DNA of 64,000 bases from Caldilineaceae bacterium (GTDB lineage: Bacteria; Chloroflexota; Anaerolineae; Caldilineales; Caldilineaceae). The notes beneath the pieces were generated by a model that saw only the letters and a program-made list of their open reading frames with translations, did not search any database and had not been told where the DNA came from. Shown here one piece after another: positions 36,988 to 44,157 of the stretch. Where the stretch lies: NCBI GenBank assembly GCA_019637645.1, contig JAHBVH010000001.1, positions 1-64,000 of the forward strand. The letters run 5' to 3'. A program made the translations under genes and the position numbers. Position 1 is the stretch's first letter, and every line of letters starts with the position of its first letter.

Positions 36988-38757
36988 ATGGTTAAGCAAG
37001 AAAGAGGGAAGATGCGTCGTCTTGTCTGGCTGTCAGCACTGATCCCCCTAGTTGCATTGTTTCTTCTAGTGGTGCCAACGGCTGTTACTGCGGCAGAGAT
37101 GACAACGCACCTGACGATGTCTACCGTTGCCCCGGTTGTACCGCGCACGCTTAGCACATTGCGTATTCAGGATCAGTTAACGTTAGCCCAACAAACAACG
37201 GTCACGCCCACCGTCTCCGCAATTGTCCTCCCCCGATTGAGCCCCACGGCTACCGTACCAACGACCCTATCGTCTACCACGGTACCGTCTGATACAACTG
37301 TTTTGTCCACCACCGCTCCTTTGTCGGGTACGGAGCTTGTCACTGCAACGCCGCTGTTGACCACGACGCTAGCGGTTACATCGACTCCTGCCATTACGGC
37401 CGAGCAAGCGCTATTAGATGCCGAATACGCTGCTCCGATTGAAGGAACAATCATTGCCAACCGCACAGAATCCAACATTCGCTTCTTTGTGGAAGGCGCG
37501 ACCTATGAATTGGCCCCCTTGCGTTCCATTGGACTAACGTTACCGCGTGTGACCGCGGTCCTCAACCTTTTTAACTGTGATGCCAATCTGCCGGAGACCC
37601 AAGCGGGCTGTTTCTGGGATCCCTATCTCCTCAACCGAGATAGCTTCTATGAAATTGTCAGTGGTGAAACCGGCGAGGGCGCTTCCCTAACTCTACAAAC
37701 CGCGGGGACACCCCCTCAAAATCAAGTTTGGCTGCAAAATCGTACAGGCAAGCGCGAGCAGCTCTTTTATGGTGGAGAAACCTATGAACTACCACCGGCA
37801 GCTGTGCAAGAGTTTACCACGGCTACTGATACGCCAGCGATTTTCTACCTGCGTAGCTGTCTAGAAGTGGCGGACCGTACTGTCTGTGAGTGGGCTCCTA
37901 ATGATGCCATGCCAGGCTATTACTATGCCTTGGTCGAGGTGAGTGTGAACGGTGCTATGCCGAATAGTCGCGTCAATGCGCTGGCATTAGAGCCGATTGT
38001 ATCCAATGAAGGAACGGCGCCGGTGGAAAGTACGAGTACGCCGACGGTGCCAGCCCAAGTCAGCTGTCGTGTGCTTGTCCCAACCTTGAATGTGCGGAGC
38101 GGGCCAGGATTGCAATATCAAATTATTGACAAAGTCCGCAGCACAGAACAAGAGCCAGCGACCCTGGCGATTGTTGGCCGTGATGCTGCCGGACAATGGC
38201 TAGCGCTAAGCACCGATGTTGTGGCGGGGGGATGGGTCTCTGGTAGCTCGGGCTTTGTCACTTGTGCCAGTGATGTCACAGTTTTGCCGGTTGCCGAGGT
38301 GCGTGATGGCCGCTTAGCCCCGACCCCCGCTGCCGACGCGCCAACCGTACCGGATGCGGTAACCACGACTGATGCCGTTGAAACGCCTGCTGCGGCCGTC
38401 GTGGAAGTACCAACTGAAGAGACCCCAATCGCCGAAGCTGTACCGACAGCTACCGTGCTGACAATCCCTCCTGGTCAGGCGCTCATTGTGATCCATAACG
38501 GTTTTGAGCAACAGATCCGTTTTACCCTCGATCAGATCTACCGGGTCGAAGTAGGGCCCAGTGAATTTGATCTGCAACCAGGGGAATCGATTCAGATGCT
38601 TGTCTACCCTGGCATGATCACCTTTAGCGCTAGCACCCCTTGGCGGGGTATCAGTGGTAACGATGATTTTGTGATTGATGCTGAACAGTCACGCGATCTT
38701 TGGATTACCTTTGTGCCCGATCCAGATGGTTCTGGCCGATGGATTCTCCAATTCTAG
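36988..38757 (+). CDS. Secreted SH3-domain protein
   Basis: About 589 residues. The N-terminal signal (LVWLSALIPLVALFLLVVPTAVTAAE) has a likely type I cleavage site after AxA. A long Thr/Val/Pro-rich segment follows to residue 130. Two similar repeats (about 145-235 and 235-325) each open with an I/VW-x-N-R-T strand and contain paired cysteines (FNCDANLPETQAGCFWDP; LRSCLEVADRTVCEWAP). An SH3b domain at about 358-425 reads CRVLVPTLNVRSGPGLQYQIIDKV. A final beta domain near 490-585 has the same IVIHNGFEQQIRFTLD start as the repeats. It probably sits on the cell surface. GAGG lies before ATG 36988; the GTG six codons earlier is less likely. Confidence 0.82.
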   Translation: MVKQERGKMRRLVWLSALIPLVALFLLVVPTAVTAAEMTTHLTMSTVAPVVPRTLSTLRIQDQLTLAQQTTVTPTVSAIVLPRLSPTATVPTTLSSTTVPSDTTVLSTTAPLSGTELVTATPLLTTTLAVTSTPAITAEQALLDAEYAAPIEGTIIANRTESNIRFFVEGATYELAPLRSIGLTLPRVTAVLNLFNCDANLPETQAGCFWDPYLLNRDSFYEIVSGETGEGASLTLQTAGTPPQNQVWLQNRTGKREQLFYGGETYELPPAAVQEFTTATDTPAIFYLRSCLEVADRTVCEWAPNDAMPGYYYALVEVSVNGAMPNSRVNALALEPIVSNEGTAPVESTSTPTVPAQVSCRVLVPTLNVRSGPGLQYQIIDKVRSTEQEPATLAIVGRDAAGQWLALSTDVVAGGWVSGSSGFVTCASDVTVLPVAEVRDGRLAPTPAADAPTVPDAVTTTDAVETPAAAVVEVPTEETPIAEAVPTATVLTIPPGQALIVIHNGFEQQIRFTLDQIYRVEVGPSEFDLQPGESIQMLVYPGMITFSASTPWRGISGNDDFVIDAEQSRDLWITFVPDPDGSGRWILQF

Positions 38758-38773
38758 GTGATAGTGTATTTCT

Positions 38774-38910
38774 AATAGAAGTTACGCACTTGAACCAGAC
38801 CTGACAGGTTTGGAAAACTTGGTATCCCGTTGGCTCTGTGGTTCCCACAACCGCCGACGGAAGATGCTGTCGGGTCTCTGGTCGTACCATCTACCTGCGT
38901 AACTCCTATT
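38774..38910. repeat. Structured repeat with terminal inverted repeats (copy 1)
   Basis: A 137-base segment bounded by 15-base inverted repeats, AATAGAAGTTACGCA (38774-38788) and TGCGTAACTCCTATT (38896-38910), with one mismatch. Inside is a block of about 65 bases (38818-38883) that recurs at 53194-53258. The block holds a hairpin CGTTGG...CCGACG with inner TGTGG/CCACA. It has the size and shape of a MITE-like or REP-like element. Confidence 0.65.
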
Positions 38911-38935
38911 TTTAATTAGGTACTGATAATGACGT

Positions 38936-38972
38936 AAAGCCTGCCAGATTTCCAAAATCTGGCAGGCTTTTT
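38936..38972 (+). terminator. Terminator before the oxidoreductase gene
   Basis: Sixteen-base stem AAAGCCTGCCAGATTT / AAATCTGGCAGGCTTT with a three-base loop and trailing TT. It follows the SH3 protein gene and the repeat element. Confidence 0.85.
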
Positions 38973-39036
38973 CATGGGTCTATGCTATAATTCTTGCCGT
39001 ATTTGAAGCCTTTTTACCTCACCAAAGGAGTAACAC

Positions 39037-40110
39037 ATGGCAGGACAACCACTACGTGTCGGCATTGCAGGGTGTGGCAATATTGCCGGCCCCTATGCGC
39101 GCACAATGAAACCCTATTCACAAATCGAACTCGTTGGCGCCACCGATGTAATGCCGGGGCGTGCCGAGCAATTGGTCGCCGAATATGGTGGCCGCGCTTA
39201 CGCTTCGTTAGAGGAAATGCTAGCCGACGATCGGATCGACCTTGTCGTCAATTTGACGATTCACCACGCCCACCCAGAAGTGATCACCAAATGCCTCAAC
39301 GCTGGCAAACATGTGCATAGCGAAAAGCCTATTGCGATGCACTACAGCGAGGCGAAGCAACTGGTCGATCTGGCCGCGGAAAAGGGCTTACGCCTGAGCT
39401 GCTCGCCAGTCACCTTTATGGGCGAAGCCCAACAGACTGTTTGGAAAGGGATCCGCGACGGGCTGACCGGCCCCGTGCGTGTTGTTTATGCCGAAGTCAA
39501 TTGGGGGCGGATCGAAGCCTGGCATCCCAATCCCGGCCCCTTCTACGATGTCGGCGCGCTCTATGACGTTGGCGTCTATCCGCTCACGCTGGCAACGACT
39601 TTCTTTGGCCCAGCGCGCCGCGTAACGGCCTTTGGCAAAGTCCTCTACCCGGATCGGGTGACCAAGGAGGGCGTTGCCTTTCATATTGATACTCCCGATT
39701 GGGTCGTCGCCGCCGTCGAGTTGGAAAACGGCACCGTTGTTCGGCTGACGACCAATTTCTATGTCGGTCATCACACCAAACAAAAGGGGTTGGAATTTCA
39801 CGGTGATCTAGGCTCGCTTTGGATTGGCAGCTTCCAAGACTTCCATGCACCCGTAGAGTTCAGCGAATTTGGCAAAAAATATGAGCCAATTCCCTATGTA
39901 CGTGAACCCTTCCAGGGCATTGAATGGGGCCGCGCCGTTGTGGAAATTCATGACGCCATCCAAGAAGGGCGTCCCCAACGGCCCACGGGTGCCCAAGCCG
40001 CGCATGTCGTCGAGATCTGTGGTGCTATTGTGGCGTCCTACCGCAGCGGCAAACCAGTAGATGTCACCTCGAATTTCCCCGCACCGTGGCCGATGGATTG
40101 GGGCAAATAG
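39037..40110 (+). CDS. Gfo/Idh/MocA-family oxidoreductase
   Basis: A 357-residue NAD(P)-dependent sugar or inositol dehydrogenase-like enzyme. The Rossmann start is LRVGIAGCGNIAGPYARTM, and the family motif for catalysis is HVHSEKPIAMHYSEAKQLV, with the EKP lysine. YDVGALYDVGVYPLTLATTFFG carries the region of the catalytic histidine or its substitutes. The rest is the mixed beta domain that binds substrate. AAAGGAG precedes the ATG. It is followed at 43 bases by L-rhamnose mutarotase, so a role in deoxysugar use is plausible but not proven. Confidence 0.88.
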   Translation: MAGQPLRVGIAGCGNIAGPYARTMKPYSQIELVGATDVMPGRAEQLVAEYGGRAYASLEEMLADDRIDLVVNLTIHHAHPEVITKCLNAGKHVHSEKPIAMHYSEAKQLVDLAAEKGLRLSCSPVTFMGEAQQTVWKGIRDGLTGPVRVVYAEVNWGRIEAWHPNPGPFYDVGALYDVGVYPLTLATTFFGPARRVTAFGKVLYPDRVTKEGVAFHIDTPDWVVAAVELENGTVVRLTTNFYVGHHTKQKGLEFHGDLGSLWIGSFQDFHAPVEFSEFGKKYEPIPYVREPFQGIEWGRAVVEIHDAIQEGRPQRPTGAQAAHVVEICGAIVASYRSGKPVDVTSNFPAPWPMDWGK

Positions 40111-40152
40111 TGCAGGACAAGCGTCTTCTGCATTCACCTAAGGAGGGATCCG

Positions 40153-40476
40153 ATGCAACGCTATGGACAAGTGCTTGGTGTGAAACCCGAGCGCTTCCAA
40201 GAATATGCGGAGATTCACGCACAGGTCTGGCCAGAAGTGTTGGCCATGATTCACCAGTGTAATATTCGTAACTACTCCATCTTCCATCACAACAATACGC
40301 TCTTTGCCTATTTTGAATACCACGGCACCGATTTTGCTGCGGATATGGCGAAGATGGCGGCTGATCCCAAGACGCAGGAGTGGTGGACTGTCTGCATTCC
40401 CATGCAAGAAGGCTTGCCGACTCGGAAAGAAGGCGAATGGTGGGCCACGATGGATGAGGTCTTTCATACGGACTAG
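40153..40476 (+). CDS. rhaM: L-rhamnose mutarotase
   Basis: A 107-residue dimeric alpha/beta-barrel enzyme that interconverts the anomers of L-rhamnose. MQRYGQVLGVKPERFQEYAEIHAQVWPEVLAMIHQCNIRNYSIF has the conserved histidine (EIHAQVWPEV), and EWWTVCIPMQ and EGEWWATMDEVFHTD close the fold. Length is normal. AAGGAGG lies before the ATG. It is probably co-transcribed with the oxidoreductase upstream, which suggests that both handle rhamnose or a related sugar. Confidence 0.92.
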   Translation: MQRYGQVLGVKPERFQEYAEIHAQVWPEVLAMIHQCNIRNYSIFHHNNTLFAYFEYHGTDFAADMAKMAADPKTQEWWTVCIPMQEGLPTRKEGEWWATMDEVFHTD

Positions 40477-40547
40477 GCGGTAGGCGGTGAATGGTGATTG
40501 TTTACGATTGACCCTTCCGCTTTGCTGTTTATCAGTTCCATTATCAA

Positions 40548-40584
40548 AAACGGGAGCGCTACTGTGCGCAGTACGCTCCCGTTT
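40548..40584 (+). terminator. Terminator after rhaM
   Basis: Stem AAACGGGAGCG / CGCTCCCGTTT, continued after one bulged base by TACTG / CAGTA with a TGCG loop, then a short T-rich tail. Confidence 0.8.
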
Positions 40585-40736
40585 GTTATGATGCTTCCGC
40601 TTTTGGAGAAGTCGATAATTTCCTTTATTCTGATTCCTCGTTACAATAAGGTGTGATCCTAGCCGTATGGTCAAGAACATTTGACGCGAGACGAGTTGGT
40701 TGCTGGCTAGCCTGTGCTGTGCCAATCGGGGACCTT

Positions 40737-41047
40737 GTGAAAACGCAAATTCCTATCCCAGAAGAATCCTTAGCGGCCTTTTGCCGTCGGTGGCAGATTG
40801 TTGAAATGGCCTTCTTTGGCTGGGTATTGCGTAACGATTTTCGTCCCGATAGTGATATTGACGTGCTAGTCAGCTTTGCGCCAGAAGCGAAACATAGTTT
40901 GTTTGATAGGGTGCATATGCAGGAAGAACTCCAACCTATTCTTAATAGGAAGGTAGACTTAGTAAGTCGCCGTGGGATTGAGATGAGTAGAAACGATTTA
41001 CGCAAAAGAGCGTTTTGGAGTCTGCCGAGGTTATCTATGGACCGTGA
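40737..41047 (+). pseudogene. mntA: mntA antitoxin remnant (frameshifted nucleotidyltransferase)
   Basis: MNT-type nucleotidyltransferases are antitoxins that modify HepT toxins. The frame from GTG 40737 (GGGGA upstream) gives MEMAFFGWVLRNDFRPDSDIDVLVSF, where the usual GS-x10-DxD motif has Trp in place of Ser. After codon GCG at 41010-41012 one base is missing. The next frame then reads LESAEVIYGP and stops at TGA 41045-41047, which is the usual family C-terminus and overlaps the hepT start. As sequenced, the frame instead runs on into hepT, giving one 193-codon fusion from GTG 40737. The substituted motif and the frameshift both argue for loss of function. Confidence 0.8.
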
Positions 41048-41375
41048 TAGAGGCTATCTATTGGATATGCTCGCTTCAGCAAAACTTGCTGTGCTCTATG
41101 TAGACATTACAGAAACAGATTTTTTACAAAATATACAGATGCAAGATGCAGTCATACGTCGCATAGAGATCTTGGGAGAGGCCGCACGACGCATTTCTTC
41201 AGAAATGAAAACCAGCTTTCCGACCGTGCCGTGGCACGAAATTATCGGAATGCGGAATTTATTAATTCATGAATATGATGGTGTTGATCTGCAACTTGTC
41301 TGGCAAACCGTTCAATAGGATTTGCCGCGTTTGATGACGCGACTTGAGTCTCTCCTCGTGCAGATCGGCTCATAA
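41037..41375 (+). pseudogene. hepT: hepT toxin remnant with premature stop
   Basis: HEPN-family RNase toxin of the HepT/DUF86 type. From ATG 41037 it reads MDRDRGYLLDMLASAKLAVLYV and includes QDAVIRRIEILGEAARRIS and the active-site motif R-x4-H-x-Y in GMRNLLIHEYDGVD. A TAG at 41316-41318 stops it, yet the same frame continues with DLPRLMTRLESLLVQIGS to a TAA at 41373-41375, matching the usual family end. The catalytic part is present but the last 19 residues are cut off. Together with the damaged mntA this looks like a decaying toxin-antitoxin pair. Confidence 0.8.
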
Positions 41376-41400
41376 TACCTGCGTGAAAGAAAGATGTGGT

Positions 41401-42114
41401 ATGAACGCAAAACAAAACTTTACTACCCAAGCCATCGTGGTAACACTGATTCTCAACGTTGTGCTGCTCGGAGCTTTTTACCTTTTAGCGGGTGACACTT
41501 TACAGGCAAGCGGGCAGCTGCTTTCGCTGTTGGTGATTGGGCTCGTGCTGACGGTGATCCTGGCCGGTGTCATTGCCTTCTTGGGCGGACGCGCCATCGA
41601 TGCCGCTGTTGCCGCCGTCCCCCCAGCCCCCGCCGCGCCACTGCCCGCACCGCTCCCGGCACGCCCAGCGCCCAAAGCCGAACCAACTCCAGCCCCCAAA
41701 GTTGCTCCTGCACCGCCGCAACCGGCCCCCACCGCTTCCGCCCTCCAACTGTTGGCGATTCTCCAACGCGAAGGGCGCCTGATCGACTTTTTGCAAGAGG
41801 ATCTCAGCCTCTACGAAGATGAGCAAATTGGCGCGGCGGTGCGTAGTATCCATGCTGGTTGCAAACAAGGGTTGGCCGCACATGTGACCCTAGAGCCGGT
41901 TATGACCGATGAAGAAGGCAGCACGATTACCGTGCCCGCTGGCTTTGATGCCCATGCGATCCGGCTAACGGGTACCGTTGCTGGCGAACCACCCTTCAAG
42001 GGTATTGTGCGGCATCGTGGCTGGCGCGCCGTGAAAGTTGATCTACCGCAATTGACTGCCAACGCAAGTACCCAAGCCGTCGTTGCCGCGGCTGAAGTCG
42101 AAATTGAAGGATAA
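41401..42114 (+). CDS. DUF2760-domain membrane-anchored protein
   Basis: About 237 residues from ATG 41401. Two membrane helices lie near the N-terminus (IVVTLILNVVLLGAFYLLA and LLSLLVIGLVLTVILAGVIAFLG), then a Pro/Ala/Lys linker. The C-terminal 125 residues are the DUF2760 domain (ALQLLAILQREGRLIDFLQEDLSLYEDEQIGAAVRSIHAGCKQGL...FKGIVRHRGWRAVKVDLP). The function of the domain is unknown, and from general knowledge it tends to be encoded next to Hsp70-like genes, as here. It is 13 bases upstream of the first Hsp70 gene, so the three genes probably form one operon. Confidence 0.88.
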   Translation: MNAKQNFTTQAIVVTLILNVVLLGAFYLLAGDTLQASGQLLSLLVIGLVLTVILAGVIAFLGGRAIDAAVAAVPPAPAAPLPAPLPARPAPKAEPTPAPKVAPAPPQPAPTASALQLLAILQREGRLIDFLQEDLSLYEDEQIGAAVRSIHAGCKQGLAAHVTLEPVMTDEEGSTITVPAGFDAHAIRLTGTVAGEPPFKGIVRHRGWRAVKVDLPQLTANASTQAVVAAAEVEIEG

Positions 42115-42127
42115 AAGGAGGTAGCGA

Positions 42128-44011
42128 TTGACTACACCCACATATATTATTGGCATCGATTTGGGTACCACCCATACGGTGCTAGCCTATACCAAAGCTG
42201 ATCTAGCCGACGATGAAGAGCCAGAAATTCAGTTATTGAGCATCCCCCAAGTCGTCAGTGCCGGGGAAGTGAAAGCCCAGCCGCTACTGCCCTCCTTTTT
42301 GCTGTTGCCAGGTGCACACGAAGTGCCCGAAGGTGGCTTAGCCCTGCCCTGGCAAGCTGACATGGACTATACCGTGGGTGAATACGCCCGCACCCGGGGA
42401 GCTGAACTGCCCAACCGTCTCATTGCCTCGGCCAAATCCTGGCTTTGTAATCGGGGCGTTGATCGCACCCAAGCGATTCTGCCTTGGGACGCACCGGCGG
42501 ATGGGCGGCGGCTTTCCCCATTGGAAGCCAGCGCCCGCTACCTAACTCATCTGCGTCATGCCTGGAATGAGAGTATGGCGGCGGGTGATCCCACCGCGCG
42601 GCTGGAAGAGCAGGAATTATATCTCACTGTGCCAGCTTCTTTCGATGCCGTGGCGCGTGAACTGACAGTGCAAGCGGCCCAGCTTGCCGGTTTGCCCAAT
42701 TTAACCCTGCTCGAAGAGCCTACCGCGGCCTTTTATGCTTGGCTGGAAGTGCATCATAGCCATTGGCGTGACCAGATCAAGGTTGGTGAGACGATCCTGA
42801 TCTGTGACATTGGCGGTGGCACCAGTGATTTTAGCCTGATCGAAGTCATTGACGAAGACGGGAATCTGGTCTTGCGCCGCGCTGCCGTGGGTGATCATAT
42901 CCTCCTTGGTGGCGACAACATGGATCTTACCCTTGCCTATGCCATGCGCGCCAAGTTAGCACAGAAGAAGACCAACCTGGATAACTGGCAGTTCCGTGGG
43001 TTTGTCCAGAGCTGTCGCAAAGCCAAAGAACGGCTACTCAATAATCCAGAACTAGAAGCCGAACCCTTGGTCATCCTAGGCCGGGGTACTTCGCTCATCG
43101 GTGGTACCATCCGCACCGAATTGACCCGCCAAGAGTTAGAAGCCATGCTAGTTAACGGCTTTTTCCCCATTGGCGCGGCAACGGCCTATCCTGAGCGCAA
43201 GCCCCAAGTCGGTATGCGCGAAATGGGCTTGCCCTATGCTTCCGATCCAGCTATCACGCGCCACTTAGCCTATTTTCTGAGCCGCCAAGCCCGTACGGAG
43301 GGCGCGGATGAAGAGGCGATTACCTACCCAACTGCCGTGCTCTTTAACGGCGGTGTGATGAAAGCTGACCCCCTGCGCACCCAAGTGCTGACCGCGCTAC
43401 GGCAGTGGAGCGGTAACGCTGACCTACGCGAACTGCCCGCGGCGGATCTCGATCTAGCGGTGGCAATTGGTGCAGCCTACTATGGTTTGGTGCGCAAAGG
43501 GCGGGGAATTCGTGTGCGTGCGGGTGCACCCCGCACCTACTACATTGGCATTGAAAGCACCATGCCCGCGGTGCCCGGTATCCCCATGCCGCTCAAAGCA
43601 CTCTGTGTGGTTCCCTTTGGCATGGAAGAGGGCGAAGAAGAACATATTCGGAGCAAAGAATTTGGCCTGGTCGTCGGTGAACAAGCGGTCTTTCATTTCC
43701 TCGCCTCCAGCACGCGCAAGACTGATGTGGTCGGTGAGGAGGTTGACGATTGGGGCGGCGAGATCGAAGAAGTGGCGACCTTGGAAGCCAATTTGCCCAG
43801 CACCGATCAGGAAGCGGGCAGCGCCATCATTCCCGTTTGGCTCCAAAGCAGAGTCACCGAAGTGGGCACCCTGGAACTCTGGTGTGTGGCACGCAATGGC
43901 GACCGCAAATGGAAATTAGAGTTCAACATCCGCGAACAGCCCAATCACCAGCCCGACGATGCCTGGGACGATGAGGAAGCCGCGGCGGAAGCGGCTGTGG
44001 TTACAGGCTGA
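42128..44011 (+). CDS. Hsp70-family chaperone-like protein (short form)
   Basis: A 627-residue Hsp70/actin-fold ATPase. Phosphate loop 1 is YIIGIDLGTTHTVLAYT, the connector is LTLLEEPTAAFYAWL, and phosphate loop 2 is LICDIGGGTSDFSLIEV. The adenosine motif near LFNGGVMKADPLR is present. Unlike DnaK it has large insertions in the ATPase region, and its C-terminal 130 residues are a beta domain (EVGTLELWCVARNGDRKWKLEFN) with an acidic end instead of the helical lid. TTG start with AGGAGG six bases upstream. It lies between DUF2760 and a longer paralogue and probably works with both. Confidence 0.9.
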   Translation: MTTPTYIIGIDLGTTHTVLAYTKADLADDEEPEIQLLSIPQVVSAGEVKAQPLLPSFLLLPGAHEVPEGGLALPWQADMDYTVGEYARTRGAELPNRLIASAKSWLCNRGVDRTQAILPWDAPADGRRLSPLEASARYLTHLRHAWNESMAAGDPTARLEEQELYLTVPASFDAVARELTVQAAQLAGLPNLTLLEEPTAAFYAWLEVHHSHWRDQIKVGETILICDIGGGTSDFSLIEVIDEDGNLVLRRAAVGDHILLGGDNMDLTLAYAMRAKLAQKKTNLDNWQFRGFVQSCRKAKERLLNNPELEAEPLVILGRGTSLIGGTIRTELTRQELEAMLVNGFFPIGAATAYPERKPQVGMREMGLPYASDPAITRHLAYFLSRQARTEGADEEAITYPTAVLFNGGVMKADPLRTQVLTALRQWSGNADLRELPAADLDLAVAIGAAYYGLVRKGRGIRVRAGAPRTYYIGIESTMPAVPGIPMPLKALCVVPFGMEEGEEEHIRSKEFGLVVGEQAVFHFLASSTRKTDVVGEEVDDWGGEIEEVATLEANLPSTDQEAGSAIIPVWLQSRVTEVGTLELWCVARNGDRKWKLEFNIREQPNHQPDDAWDDEEAAAEAAVVTG

Positions 44012-44157
44012 GTACAGTGTTGCTTCAGTGTTTCGGTATAGCCGCCCGCTAAAGCCCGCTTCAGCGCCGGGCGATCAGCTTACCCTTATCAGCGGGCATG
44101 GTTGACTAGCGCGGTGGCTTCAGCCCTGGGCGGCTGGTAACAAGGAAAGAGGATTTT
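44012..44157. other. Spacer between the two Hsp70 genes
   Basis: GC-rich spacer with several short self-complementary blocks (CCGCCCGCT, AGCGGGC). It shares TCAGCGCCGGGCG with the region before tmRNA at 58605, suggesting a family of small intergenic repeats. Confidence 0.45.

Noticed and set aside
44041..44157. GC-rich spacer as a second RNA gene
   Set aside because: Only short, irregular pairings; nothing resembling a known RNA and no promoter or terminator around it.
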